DNA from: AP-15 sp963781215
GTDB taxonomy: Bacteria; Pseudomonadota; Alphaproteobacteria; ATCC43930; CGMCC-115725
DNA length: 64,000 nucleotides
Direction of reading: 5' to 3'
Assembly: GCA_963781215.1 (NCBI GenBank)
Contig: CAWAFE010000038.1
Location: forward strand, 1 to 64,000
This document shows, piece by piece, positions 1 to 9,445 of the stretch. The notes under the pieces were generated by a model. It had not been told where the DNA came from, ran no database searches, and saw only the letters and a list, made by a program, of their open reading frames with translations. Positions within the stretch are counted from its first letter, which is position 1, and every line of letters begins with the position of its first letter. Made by a program: the position numbers and the translations under genes.

Positions 1-2
1 GC

Positions 3-1587
3 CGTGACGAGACTTTCGACAACGTTCTCTATGACTGCAAAAGGCGGATCATGCAGGTCAACCTCGCCAGCGAGGTGAATGTGCTGGCGCGAGAGTTTCA
101 TCAACTGGCGATGCGTGAGTGGCGGACCCGTGACTTTACCTTCAACGGCATGTTGGCGGCGATCGAGGAGGTCATTGCGGGTTTCCCTGGATCGCACCTA
201 TGTTTCGCCCCAAGGCGCCGGCGAGGACGATCGACGCTATATCGAATGGGCATTGGCGCAAGCGAGAAAACGCTGGCACGGCATCGATGTCGGCATCTTC
301 GACTTCATCCGCCGGGTCTTGACCGCCGATGCTTGCGGACCGACGTTGCGCGGCGATGCCGAGGAAATATTGCGCGTCGCTATGCATTTTCAGCAGGTGA
401 CCGGGCCGGTAATGGCAAAGGCCGCGAGGATACGGCGTTCTACCGTTATGTCCGGCTGCTGGCGCTAAACGAGGTCGGTGGCGATCCGCGGCGCTTTGGC
501 ATGTCGGTCGCCGCCTTTCATCGCCTGACGCGGGACCGCGCCCGCCATTGGCCGCGTGCGATGGTGACGACGGCCACGCACGACACCAAGCGCGGCGAGG
601 ATGGCCGCGCCCGGTTGGCGCTGTTGTCGGAGATGCCGCGCGAATGGGGCCGACGGTTGACCCAGTGGACCCGCCTTAACCGCTCGCGCCGGTCCGAGAT
701 CGACGGCGAAATCGTGCCGAGCCGCAACATCGAATATCTCTTTTACCAAGCGCTCCTTGGCGCCTGGCCGCCCGGATCTCACGCCCGACGATCTAGAAGA
801 GATGAGCAACCTGCGCGATCGGATCGGAGCGTATATGGTCAAGGCCGTGCGCGAAGCAAAGGAGCAAACAAGCTGGAGCAACCCCAACGCTCCTTACGAA
901 GCAGCACTCCAGCGCTTTGTCCAAAGCGTGCTCGATGCATCACGAGCCAGCCCGTTTCTCGCCCAGTTCCACAATTTCGTCGGATCGCTGGCACGCCTCG
1001 GGGCGATCACGTCGCTCTCCCAGCTCGTGCTCAAGCTGACCGTGCCGGGGGTGCCGGATATCTATCAGGGCGATGAATTATGGGATTTCAGCCTCGTCGA
1101 CCCCGACAACCGACGGCCGGTCGACTGGGGCAAGCGTCAGGCGCTGCTCGACGAGGTGGCCGCCGCCTCGCCGGCCAACCTTGCCCCCCATTGGCAGGAT
1201 GGGCGAGAGAAGTTGTTTGCGACGCAGCGGCTACTCGCGCTGCGCCGGGCATTTCCGGAGCTGTTTGCCGAGGGCGATTATCAGCCACTCGAGATAGAGG
1301 GTGAAAAAAGCAGCCATCTGTGCGCTTTCGCACGAAGCTGGGAGGATTTATCGCTCGTCGTCATGGTGCCGCGCCTTGTGTAGCGGCTCTACCGCGACGG
1401 CATGCCGGTCGATTGGGGATCAACGCGGGTCGTTCTACCCTCGGCGCCCGGTAGTTGGCGCGATGTATTTGCCGACCGCAGCCTGGAGTTGCTGGAACGA
1501 CCTCATGCGACCGAGATCCTCGCCGATTTTCCGGTAGGGGTTCTCGTCTCGGGAGGCCCTCAACGGCACCAGCCAAACGAGCTATAG
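3..1587 (+). pseudogene. treY: treY remnant, maltooligosyl trehalose synthase (left end outside window)
   Basis: Pieces in different frames read as the C-terminal two thirds of a TreY-family GH13 enzyme, which converts the reducing end of maltodextrin to a trehalosyl unit. Recognisable blocks in order are SEVNVLAREFHQLA, RTYVSPQGAGEDDRRYIEWA, DTAFYRYVRLLALNEVGGDP, ATHDTKRGEDGRARL, PGVPDIYQGDELWDFSLVDP and PSAPGSWRDVFADRSLELL. Continuity needs frame changes near 185, 420 and 772, and a TAG at 1381-1383 interrupts the last block in frame. No TreZ or TreX partner follows; the next recognisable DNA is an antisense GST scrap. With three shifts plus a stop, this is most likely true decay. The N-terminus lies left of the window. 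Confidence 0.88.
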
Positions 1588-1737
1588 TCGCACCGTCACG
1601 AGCTTTGGTACGAGGCGCGGGATCCCAGGTTTCCCTGATCGTCGCGAGCATGATGGAGACGGTGATCGCGACGCGATTTGGCGCCTAGGCGGGCGCTGTC
1701 CCCTTCATCGCCACGCCGCGGCAGAGCGCTCCGTGCT

Positions 1738-1884
1738 CACCCCGTCGGCGGCTTGGTCACCTGCATCGAGGGCATGCTCGACCGCCACGTACCAGGCCCC
1801 GAGCTTGGGGTGGCGGGTGCGCCAGCTGTCGTCTGGGAACCGGAAGTCGAGATATCCCCGCATGCAGCCGAAGGGACCGGCGAA
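1738..1884 (-). pseudogene. glutathione S-transferase C-terminal remnant
   Basis: On the minus strand a short frame reads GYLDFRFPDDSWRTRHPKL followed by GAWYVAVEHALDA. It matches the end of the all-alpha C-terminal domain of bacterial GSTs, whose usual form is GYLDFRFPD, W, HPKLAAWY and a terminal S-RPS-R element. No thioredoxin-like N-terminal half is visible nearby. The scrap lies between the treY ruin and the intact FAD subunit gene, so this end of the cluster is a graveyard. Identification rests on pattern memory of the family. Confidence 0.6.
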
Positions 1885-1935
1885 ATTAGACTTCCTTGTT
1901 ATAGTTGGGCAACGGTCATCAGGAACGCCGATCAG

Positions 1936-2793
1936 GTGAAGCCGGCACCCTTCACATACCACCGTCCGACGACACTGCCCGACGCGTTGCGGCTCCTCGC
2001 CGAGCTGGCGCCGCAGGAAGGCCGGGTGCTGGCGGGAGGGCAGAGCCTGGTGCCGATCATGGCCTTTCGGTTAGCGCGGCCGGCGCATCTGATCGACATC
2101 AACCAGGTCGCCGGACTGGACGCGATGGTCGCGCAGGACAGCATGCTGCAGATCGGCGCGCGGGTGCGCCACGCCTCGTTCCACCGTCCGACCTGCACCG
2201 GTCCGCTCGGCGAGATGCTGGCCGCGATCGTGCGCCATATCGGGCATTACCCGATCCGGCTGCGCGGGACATTCTGCGGCAGCCTGGCGCATGCCGACCC
2301 GGCAGCGGAATGGTGTCTCGCGGCGGCGACATTGGACGCCGAGGTGATTGCCGTCAGCCATGGCGGCGAGCGGGTTCTGAAAGCGAGGGAATTTTTCCGA
2401 GGGGCGATGGCGACGGCGCTCGCCGCCGACGAGCTACTGGTCGAGACGCGGCTCCCGATCCTGCCGCCGGCCACGTGTTTCGGCTTTGCCGAATTCGCCC
2501 GCCGCGCTGGAGACTTTGCGATGGCGATGGCGCTGGCGGTGCTGCGGATCGAGGACGGCGTCATCGCCGCGCCGCGCCTCGGCGTCGGCGGGGCCGAGGC
2601 AACGCCGCGCCGGATCGCCGCCGCCGAGGCGGTGCTGTGCGGCCAACGGCCCGGCGAGACGCTCTTTCGTGAAGCTGCCGCTGCCGCTGCCGCGGCGCTC
2701 GACCCACTGGAAGACGCCCAGACCGATGCGCAATACCGCTGCGAGCTGGTCGGCACCATGGTGCATCGGGCGCTGACGCAGGCTTGCAGGTGA
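1936..2793 (+). CDS. FAD-binding medium subunit of a molybdenum hydroxylase (CoxM-like)
   Basis: This is the FAD subunit (285 aa) of a three-subunit xanthine-oxidase-family enzyme. It passes electrons from the 2Fe-2S subunit to an acceptor. FAD-binding signatures are GGQSLVPIMAFRLARP near residues 35-50 and GTFCGSLAHADPAAEW near 110-125, the second replacing the usual T-GGSLAHAD. The chosen start is the GTG at 1936, because the family begins with K-AP-F-YHRP immediately after it; the open frame extends upstream to 1678, but that part overlaps the antisense GST remnant. It is the first gene of a tight FAD / Fe-S / Mo operon, with 10 bp to the next gene. The substrate cannot be told from sequence. 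Confidence 0.88.
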   Translation: MKPAPFTYHRPTTLPDALRLLAELAPQEGRVLAGGQSLVPIMAFRLARPAHLIDINQVAGLDAMVAQDSMLQIGARVRHASFHRPTCTGPLGEMLAAIVRHIGHYPIRLRGTFCGSLAHADPAAEWCLAAATLDAEVIAVSHGGERVLKAREFFRGAMATALAADELLVETRLPILPPATCFGFAEFARRAGDFAMAMALAVLRIEDGVIAAPRLGVGGAEATPRRIAAAEAVLCGQRPGETLFREAAAAAAAALDPLEDAQTDAQYRCELVGTMVHRALTQACR

Positions 2794-2803
2794 GGATCAG
2801 CAT

Positions 2804-3283
2804 TTGGTCGAGCCGGTCGATATTGCGCTGAGAGTGAACGGCCGGGCTTATGCGCTGCGGCTGGAGCCGCGCTGCACCCTGCTCGATGCGATCCGCGACG
2901 AATGCGGGCTGACCGGCACGCATATGGGCTGCGAGCACGGGGTCTGCGGCGCCTGCACCGTGCTGGTCGACGGCGAGCCGGTGCGGTCCTGCCTGATGTT
3001 CGCGGTGCAGGCCGAAGGCTCTGCCGTCCGCACCGTCGAGGGGCTGGCCGACGGCGACGCGCTGCATCCGCTGCAGCGCGCCTTTATCGCGCATCACGGG
3101 GTGCAATGCGGCTTCTGCACGCCGGGCTTCCTGATGCTGACGTTGGGCATTCTGGAGCGCGAGCCCGATATCGGCGACGAGGATTTGCTGGAGGCGCTCT
3201 CGGCCAACCTCTGCCGCTGCACCGGCTATCAGGGCATCGTCGCCGCGGTGCGCGCCGCCGCCGCCGAATTGCGCCGGCGATGA
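2804..3283 (+). CDS. 2Fe-2S small subunit of a molybdenum hydroxylase (CoxS-like)
   Basis: This is the electron-transfer subunit (159 aa) carrying two 2Fe-2S clusters. The N-terminal plant-type ferredoxin domain has GCEHGVCGACTVLVDG plus a later Cys in EPVRSC. The C-terminal helical domain has the paired motifs CGFCTPGFLML and LCRCTGYQGI. Length and order match the family. The start is a TTG at 2804, giving MVEPVDIALRVNG, which is where the family begins. The stop codon overlaps the ATG of the large subunit (ATGA), so translation is probably coupled. Confidence 0.93.
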   Translation: MVEPVDIALRVNGRAYALRLEPRCTLLDAIRDECGLTGTHMGCEHGVCGACTVLVDGEPVRSCLMFAVQAEGSAVRTVEGLADGDALHPLQRAFIAHHGVQCGFCTPGFLMLTLGILEREPDIGDEDLLEALSANLCRCTGYQGIVAAVRAAAAELRRR

Positions 3284-5622
3284 TCGGCCGCTCGCTGCCG
3301 CGGCTTGAAGACCCGCCGCTGGTTGCCGGGCGCGGCCGCTTTGTCGGCGATATTGGCTTTCCGCACCAGCTGCACATGCGCGTCGTGCGCTCGCCTTACG
3401 CCCATGCCGTGACCCGCCGGATCGATATCGCGGCAGCACTCGCTACACCCGGCGTCGCGGCGGTGTGGACCGGCGCCGACCTCGCCGATCTGCCGCCGAT
3501 CGATTTCCGGGACCCGGCGGCCGAAGCGTTGCGCCCCTACCGCCAGCCGATCCTGGCGCGCGACCGGTTGCGCTATGTCGGCGAGCCGGTGGCGGCGGTG
3601 TTCGCGACCGATCCCTATCTCGCCGAAGACGCGGCGGACCTCGTGCTGATCGACGCCGAGGAATTGACCCCTCTTCTCGACGCCGACGCCGCACCCGGCA
3701 GCTTCGCCCCCGGGCTTTCGACCGAGGCACTGGTCATGCGCGCGGGCTATGGCGAGGTCGAGGCGGCGTTCGCCGCGGCGCACGCAATCGTCGCGCTCGA
3801 CCTGACGATCGGTCGTCATACCGGGGTGCCGATCGAGACCCGCGGCGCACTCGCCCATTGGGACACCGCGCGCGATGTGCTGGAGCTTTACGGCGCGGCC
3901 AAGGTGCCGCACCGCAACCGCGACGCGCTGGCCCGGATGCTCGGCCGCAGCGCCGCGGCGGTGGTGCTGAAAGAAGGGAATACCGGCGGCGGGTTCGGCA
4001 TCCGCGGCGAGCTCTACCCGGAGGATTTCCTGGTCTGCCTCGCGGCGCTGAGGCTGGGCCGGCCGGTCAAATGGATCGAGGATCGGCGCGAGCATTTGAT
4101 GGCGGCGAACCATTCGCGCCAGCAGCGCCACCACGCCCGCGCCGCCGTCGACGCACAAGGGCGCGTGCTGGCGCTGGAAGACGAATTCTCTCTCGACCAG
4201 GGCGCCTATGTGCGCACCCACGGCGCCCGCGTTCCGGAGCTGACGATCAGCATGCTGCCGGGCCCATACCATATCCCAGCCTACCGCGCCGTCTGCCATT
4301 TCCGTCTGACCAACAAGACGCCGGCCGCGACCTATCGGGCGCCGGGACGGTTCGAGGGCACCTTCGTGCGCGAGCGGTTGATCGACGCGATCGCCGACCG
4401 GCTCGGCCTCGACCGGGTGGAGGTGCGGCGGCGCAATTTGATCACGCCGGCCGAGATGCCGTTCCGCCGGCCGCTCGCGGCACTCGGCACCGACGTGATC
4501 TACGATTCGGGCGACTACCCGCTGCTGCTCGACAAGGCAATGGCGCGGATCGGCTGGGACGAGCTGAAGGCGGAGCTGCGGCGGCGGCGCGCCGAGGGCG
4601 AATTAGTCGGCGCGGGGATCGGCATCTTCGTCGAAAAAGGCGGGCTTGGCCCGATGGACGGCGCCCGAGTCACGGTCGATACGACGGGTGCCGTCGAGCT
4701 GGTCACCGGCGGCTCTTCGGTTGGCCAGGGAATCGCGACCGCGATGGCCCAGATTTGCGCCGATGCTCTGGGCGTCGATTACCGCAGGGTGCGGGTAGTG
4801 CTGGGCCAGACCGACCGCATCCAATACGGCATCGGCGCGCACGCCTCGCGCGCGTCAGTGATGACCGGCAACGCGACCCACGCCGCGACTTTGAAGCTGC
4901 GCGCAAAGGCGCTGGAGATGGCGGCCGCGCTACTCCAGACCGCACCCGATCGGCTCGACATCGTCGACGGTACCGTGGTTCATCGCGATCAGCCGGGCGG
5001 CCCCTCGATCACGCTGGCGGAGCTAGCACAGCATCTCGCACCCAACTCGCCGACGGTCGGCGACCGCGAGCCGGGGCTCTCCGCCGAGGGCTGGTTCCGC
5101 ACCGCGCACATGACCTATCCCTACGGCGTGCATGCCGGGGTGGTGCGGGTCGACGCTGAGACCGGGCAGGTGACCGTCGAGCGCTATCTGGTCGCCTACG
5201 ACGTCGGGCGGGCGATCAACCCGATGCTGGTCAAGGGCCAGCTAGCGGGCGGCTTTCTGCAAGGATTGGGCGGCGCGCTCTACGAGGAATTCTTATATGA
5301 CGAGCACGGCGAACCGCTGAGCGTCACCCTCGCTGATTACTTGATGCCGACCTTGCGCGAAACCCCACCCGTGGATGTGCTGGTCACTGAAGACGCGCCG
5401 AGCCCCTTGAACCCGCTCGGCATCAAGGGCGCGGGCGAAGGCGGTATCGCTGCGGTCGGTGCGGTGATCGCGGCGGCGATCGACGAAGCGGTCGGCGTTC
5501 CGGGTGCAGTAACCCGGCTGCCGGCGACGCCGCAGCGCGTCAAGGCATTTTTGCGCAGGGCGGAACCGGGCCGCCATAGGGATTCGGGAGAGAACACATG
5601 GACTGCTGCAGTCACGCGCTGA
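3280..5622 (+). CDS. molybdopterin-binding large subunit, xanthine dehydrogenase family (CoxL-like, not CODH)
   Basis: This 780-aa catalytic subunit would bind the Mo-molybdopterin cofactor and hydroxylate an organic substrate. The N-terminal ald_Xan_dh_C part starts MIGRSLPRLEDPPLVAGRGR. TGGGFGIRGELYPED forms the Mo-pterin region, TYRAPGRFEG is the active-site loop, and Glu720 in KGAGEGG is the conserved catalytic glutamate. The loop lacks the AYXCSFR sequence of true form I CO dehydrogenase, so oxidation of an aromatic, heterocyclic or aldehyde substrate is more likely. ATG at 3280 overlaps the upstream stop, and the 3' end overlaps the dipeptidase gene by 25 bp. Confidence 0.92.
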   Translation: MIGRSLPRLEDPPLVAGRGRFVGDIGFPHQLHMRVVRSPYAHAVTRRIDIAAALATPGVAAVWTGADLADLPPIDFRDPAAEALRPYRQPILARDRLRYVGEPVAAVFATDPYLAEDAADLVLIDAEELTPLLDADAAPGSFAPGLSTEALVMRAGYGEVEAAFAAAHAIVALDLTIGRHTGVPIETRGALAHWDTARDVLELYGAAKVPHRNRDALARMLGRSAAAVVLKEGNTGGGFGIRGELYPEDFLVCLAALRLGRPVKWIEDRREHLMAANHSRQQRHHARAAVDAQGRVLALEDEFSLDQGAYVRTHGARVPELTISMLPGPYHIPAYRAVCHFRLTNKTPAATYRAPGRFEGTFVRERLIDAIADRLGLDRVEVRRRNLITPAEMPFRRPLAALGTDVIYDSGDYPLLLDKAMARIGWDELKAELRRRRAEGELVGAGIGIFVEKGGLGPMDGARVTVDTTGAVELVTGGSSVGQGIATAMAQICADALGVDYRRVRVVLGQTDRIQYGIGAHASRASVMTGNATHAATLKLRAKALEMAAALLQTAPDRLDIVDGTVVHRDQPGGPSITLAELAQHLAPNSPTVGDREPGLSAEGWFRTAHMTYPYGVHAGVVRVDAETGQVTVERYLVAYDVGRAINPMLVKGQLAGGFLQGLGGALYEEFLYDEHGEPLSVTLADYLMPTLRETPPVDVLVTEDAPSPLNPLGIKGAGEGGIAAVGAVIAAAIDEAVGVPGAVTRLPATPQRVKAFLRRAEPGRHRDSGENTWTAAVTR

Positions 5623-6710
5623 CGCGCCGAAACTGGATGTGGGGCACGGTGCTGGCGTCGGTTGGCGGGATGCTTGCCGGCGGCGCGGCGCCGACGGGCT
5701 CGACGGCCGCCGCGCAGACGGCCGAAGCCACCTCTGCCGCGCTCGGCGTTTTGCGCAAATCCATCTCGGTCGATGTCCATACCCATGGCGGGGCGACCGG
5801 GATCACCTCGAAGGCGGCCCCCGGGGACGATCTCGCGAATGGCATGCGGGCGGGATCGTTAGCGGTCGCCTGTCTCGCCGACGTGCCGGACGGCCCCGTC
5901 CTCGGTCGGAATGCGGCCGGCGTGCTGGGCGCGCTGCGCACGCCGGCGCCAGGCCAGCTCTACAGCCACCATCTCGAGCGGCTGGCCTGGATCGACGAGA
6001 TTGTGGCGCACCACGGGCTGCGCCGCGCCCTCACGGCCGCCGACCTCGAGGCGGCGCATGCCGCCGAGCAGCCGGCCATTGTGGCGGACATCGAAGGGCT
6101 CGACTTCCTGGAGATGAAGCTCGAGCGCCTCGAGGAAGCGCACCAGCGCGGCGTCAGGCACGTGCAGCTGGTGCACTACACGCCGAACGACATCGGAGAC
6201 TTTCAGACCGGCGCGGTGACGCACGATGGGCTCACCCCATTCGGCGCCGAGGCGATCCGCGCCTGTCACCGGCTCGGATTGGTATGCGACGTGGCACACG
6301 CGACCGAGGATACGGTCAAGCAGGCGGCCAAAGTGGCCACCAAACCCTTGCTGCTCTCGCACACTGCGTTGTTCGAATCGAAGGCGATGGGCCCGACACC
6401 GTTGAAGGGGCGGCAGATCAGCCGAGACCACGCACGGGCGATTGTAGAGACCGGCGGCTCGATCGGCGTCTGGCACTTTTTCCCGAACCTGGACAAATAC
6501 GTCGAAGGGTTGAAGGAGATGGCAGATGTCGTCGGCGTCGATCACGTCAGCATCGGCACCGACCAGCAGGTCGCCCCCGGCAGTCTGCAAGACTATACCC
6601 AATGGGTGCAGCTCGTGGCAGCGATGCTGAACGGCGGCTTTACCCCGGAGGAGGCCGGCAAGATCGCCGGCGGCAACTACATGCGGATCTTTCGTGTTGC
6701 AGTCGGTTGA
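5598..6710 (+). CDS. membrane dipeptidase, peptidase M19 family, Tat-exported
   Basis: This 370-aa member of the renal-dipeptidase (M19) family is a zinc amidohydrolase-fold enzyme acting on dipeptides or related amides. The N-terminus has a twin-arginine signal (TRRNWMWGT, residues 9-17) followed by a hydrophobic stretch and an Ala-rich cleavage region, so a periplasmic site is likely. The metal-binding His pair is in DVHTHGG (H61, H63), with ADIEGLDF, HYTPNDIGDFQ, VCDVAHAT, LLSHTAL, HVSIGTD and GGNYMRIF following in family order. It overlaps the end of the Mo subunit gene and is probably co-transcribed. A link to the Mo-hydroxylase substrate is inferred from position only. Confidence 0.9.
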   Translation: MDCCSHALTRRNWMWGTVLASVGGMLAGGAAPTGSTAAAQTAEATSAALGVLRKSISVDVHTHGGATGITSKAAPGDDLANGMRAGSLAVACLADVPDGPVLGRNAAGVLGALRTPAPGQLYSHHLERLAWIDEIVAHHGLRRALTAADLEAAHAAEQPAIVADIEGLDFLEMKLERLEEAHQRGVRHVQLVHYTPNDIGDFQTGAVTHDGLTPFGAEAIRACHRLGLVCDVAHATEDTVKQAAKVATKPLLLSHTALFESKAMGPTPLKGRQISRDHARAIVETGGSIGVWHFFPNLDKYVEGLKEMADVVGVDHVSIGTDQQVAPGSLQDYTQWVQLVAAMLNGGFTPEEAGKIAGGNYMRIFRVAVG

Positions 6711-6752
6711 CCCAATGAATACGACGCTGCGCCGGCAAGGGGCGGTGTACTG

Positions 6753-8378
6753 ATGAGCGAGCTCCCGCGGGGGAGATTGCTGACCCTGGCGAACGCGCCG
6801 ACCGTCGCCGCTTACACCGCGGCCGGGTTCTGGGGCGGCGAGACGATCTACCGGATCGCCGTCCGCCACGCGCGCGAGACACCGGACGCCTTCGCGGTGC
6901 GCGACCGGCACCGCCGGCTGACCTATCGGGCGTTGGTCGAAGCCGCCGACCGGCTGGCGGCGCATCTCGCCGGCCATGGCGTGCGGCCCGGCCAGCGGAT
7001 CGCGATGTGGCTGCCGAGCCGGGTCGAGACCGCGGCGGCGTTCCTTGCCTGCTCGCGCAACGGCTATGTCTGCTGCCCGTCATTGCACCGCGACCACCGG
7101 GTGGGCGAGGTCATCGCGCTGATCGGGCGGATGCGCGCGGCGGCGGTGATCGCAGATGCCGGCCGCACCGATCTTTTCGATCGGCTGGCCGGGTGCGAGT
7201 TCGTCAAGCTCGTCCATTGTGTCGGCCCCGCCGAAGCGGCGCCTTTTGCCCATCTGCCGGGTCCCTCCGTGGATCTGGCGGTCAGCGAAGACCCGAACCA
7301 GGTCACTTACCTGCCCTTCACTTCCGGCACCACCGGCGAGCCGAAGGGCGTCATGCACAGCGACAACACCTTGTTCGCCACGGCGCGGATGATGGCCCGC
7401 GATTGGGCCTTGGAGCGCACCGTGCTCTACACGCTGAGCCCGCTGAGCCACAATCTCGGGCTCGGCGCGCTGATCACGGCACTGGCGGGCGGCGGTGAGC
7501 TCGTCGTGCACGACCTGCCGCGCGGGCAGAGCCTCGTCGACCGGCTGGAGGAGACCGGCGCCGGCTTCCTGTTCGGCGTGCCGACGCATGCGATCGACCT
7601 GTTGGCCGAAATGCGGGTTCGCGGTGTCGAGCGGCTCGGAGCGGTGCGCGGCTTCCGCATTTCCGGCGCTGCCGCCCCGGCGGGTTTGGTGGAGGGGCTG
7701 CTGCGCTGCGGGGTGGTGCCGCAAAGCGGCTACGGCATGACCGAGACCTGCTCGCACCAATACACGCTGCCCGTCGACCCGCCCGAGCGCATCGCCGAGA
7801 CCTGCGGCCGCGCCTGCGAGGGCTACGAGATCCGCATCTGGCACCGGGATGACCCCGATGCCGAGGTGCGGCCCGGCGAGATCGGGGAGATCGGCGGCCG
7901 CGGCGCCAGCCTGATGCTCGGCTATTTCGACGACCAGCAGGCGACCGAGGCCGCGTTCAATGCCGAGGGCTGGTTCATGACCGGCGATCTCGGTCGGATC
8001 GACGGCGACGGCTATCTGCGCGTCACCGGCCGTAAGAAGGATGTGATCATCCGCGGTGGCCGAAACATCCACCCGGCAAGGATCGAGGCGCTGGCGCTGC
8101 ATCATGCCGCGGTGGTGCAGGCGGCGGCCTTTCCGGTCCCCGACCCGCGGCTCGGCGAGCGCGTCTGCCTCGCCGTGGTGGCGCGCCAAGGCATGTGCGC
8201 CGAGCCGGGCGCGATCCTCGACCATCTGGATGTGGCCGGCTTGCCGCAATACGACATGCCAGAATTTTTTCTGACATTGGATGAGATGCCGCTGACCGCC
8301 AGCGGCAAGGTGCTGAAGCGCGAGCTGGCGCGCCTTGTGGCGCAGGGCTTGGTACAGCCTTTGCCGATGCGCGGGTGA
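6753..8378 (+). CDS. AMP-dependent acyl-CoA synthetase/ligase
   Basis: This 541-aa ANL-superfamily ligase would activate a carboxylic acid to its acyl-CoA with ATP. P-loop LPFTSGTTGEPKG lies near residues 187-200, GYGMTETCS carries the A5 motif, and GWFMTGDLGRIDGDGYL, VTGRKKDVIIRGGRNI and the terminal LTASGKVLKREL supply the hinge and the catalytic Lys. Sequence flavour is that of medium-chain or cyclohexanecarboxylate CoA ligases. It is followed three bases later by an oxidoreductase gene, so the two are one transcription unit. A peripheral acid-catabolism role fits; the acid is unknown. Confidence 0.9.
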   Translation: MSELPRGRLLTLANAPTVAAYTAAGFWGGETIYRIAVRHARETPDAFAVRDRHRRLTYRALVEAADRLAAHLAGHGVRPGQRIAMWLPSRVETAAAFLACSRNGYVCCPSLHRDHRVGEVIALIGRMRAAAVIADAGRTDLFDRLAGCEFVKLVHCVGPAEAAPFAHLPGPSVDLAVSEDPNQVTYLPFTSGTTGEPKGVMHSDNTLFATARMMARDWALERTVLYTLSPLSHNLGLGALITALAGGGELVVHDLPRGQSLVDRLEETGAGFLFGVPTHAIDLLAEMRVRGVERLGAVRGFRISGAAAPAGLVEGLLRCGVVPQSGYGMTETCSHQYTLPVDPPERIAETCGRACEGYEIRIWHRDDPDAEVRPGEIGEIGGRGASLMLGYFDDQQATEAAFNAEGWFMTGDLGRIDGDGYLRVTGRKKDVIIRGGRNIHPARIEALALHHAAVVQAAAFPVPDPRLGERVCLAVVARQGMCAEPGAILDHLDVAGLPQYDMPEFFLTLDEMPLTASGKVLKRELARLVAQGLVQPLPMRG

Positions 8379-8381
8379 GGG

Positions 8382-9377
8382 ATGCGCGCGATCGTGGTTG
8401 ACGAATTCGGGCCTCCGGAGCGGCTGCGCGTCGCCAAGGCACCGATGCCGGTTCCGGGGCCGGGTGAAGTGCTGGTGACGGTGCATGCCGTACCGGTCAA
8501 TTACGTCGACCTGCTGGTAGTTGGAGGCGCCTACCAGTTCCTGCCGCCGCGCCCGTTCATCCCCGGCAAGGGGCCGGCCGGCATGGTCGCGGCGCTGGGA
8601 CCAGAGGTGGGCACGCTGCGGGTCGGCGATCGGGTGCTGGCGATGGCCGAAGCGGGCGGCTATGCCGAGGCGGTGGTGCTGCCGGCCGATCAATGCCACC
8701 CCTTGCCGCCGCGGATGTCCTTTCCCGAGGCCGCGTCGCTGAGCCTTGTTTACGACACTGCCTGGTTCGCGTTGCGCGAGCGCGCGCGGCTAACACCCGG
8801 CGAGACGGTGCTGGTCCTCGGCGCCTCGGGCGGGGTCGGGCGGGCGGCGGTGCAGTTGGGCCGCGCGATGGGGGCGCGCGTGCTCGCCGGCATTTCGCGG
8901 CCCGAGAGGGAAGCGGTGCTGCGCGAGGCTGGTGCCGATGCAATAATCGACCTGTCCTGCTCGAATTTGCGCGAGGCGTTGCGCGAGCAGGTCCACGCGG
9001 AGACCAAGGGACGGGGCGCCGACATCATTCTCGACCCTCTGGGCGGGGAAATGTTAGGGGCGGCCTTGCGAGCGCTCGCCTGGTGCGGCCGTCTGGTGGT
9101 GATCGGCTTTGCCGCCGGCGGCATCCCGACGATCAAAGCCAACTACCTGCTCTTGAAGAACATCGAGGTCAGCGGCTTACAGGTCAGCGACTACCGCAAG
9201 CGCCGCCCGGACCGGATGGCGGCCTGCTATGCCGAGATCTTCGATCTCTATGGCCGAGGCCTGGTGCAGCCGGACCAGGTCGTGCCGTTCTCGCTCGACC
9301 AGGCCGGTGACGCGCTGGCGGCGTTGCGCGACCGCCGCCTTACCGGCCGCGCCGTGATGTACCCGCGCGAAGGTTGA
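8382..9377 (+). CDS. NADPH:quinone oxidoreductase-like MDR-family protein
   Basis: This 331-aa medium-chain dehydrogenase/reductase is of the zinc-independent quinone-oxidoreductase branch. The GroES-like N-terminus reads VVDEFGPPERL and continues through NYVDLL and FIPGKGPAGMVAALG. The Rossmann glycine motif is LVLGASGGVGRAAVQLG near residue 145, and IILDPLGGEMLGAALRAL closes the nucleotide domain. No structural zinc Cys cluster is seen. The gene starts directly after the CoA ligase stop (TGAGGGATG). Reduction of an enoyl or quinone intermediate of the same pathway is plausible but unproven. Confidence 0.87.
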   Translation: MRAIVVDEFGPPERLRVAKAPMPVPGPGEVLVTVHAVPVNYVDLLVVGGAYQFLPPRPFIPGKGPAGMVAALGPEVGTLRVGDRVLAMAEAGGYAEAVVLPADQCHPLPPRMSFPEAASLSLVYDTAWFALRERARLTPGETVLVLGASGGVGRAAVQLGRAMGARVLAGISRPEREAVLREAGADAIIDLSCSNLREALREQVHAETKGRGADIILDPLGGEMLGAALRALAWCGRLVVIGFAAGGIPTIKANYLLLKNIEVSGLQVSDYRKRRPDRMAACYAEIFDLYGRGLVQPDQVVPFSLDQAGDALAALRDRRLTGRAVMYPREG

Positions 9378-9445
9378 ACCGGACTTGACGGATGGCCGCC
9401 GTCTCGGCACGGTGGTGGAGAAATTCGATCGGGGGAGGAGCTTCC

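Noticed and set aside
51..1076. A 341-codon plus-strand protein at the left edge
   Set aside because: Only short stretches match TreY, and the rest is out-of-frame reading of the same pseudogene.
3280..5622. Calling the Mo-hydroxylase a carbon monoxide dehydrogenase
   Set aside because: The active-site loop is TYRAPGRFEG rather than AYXCSFR, and no coxD/E/F/G accessory genes follow.
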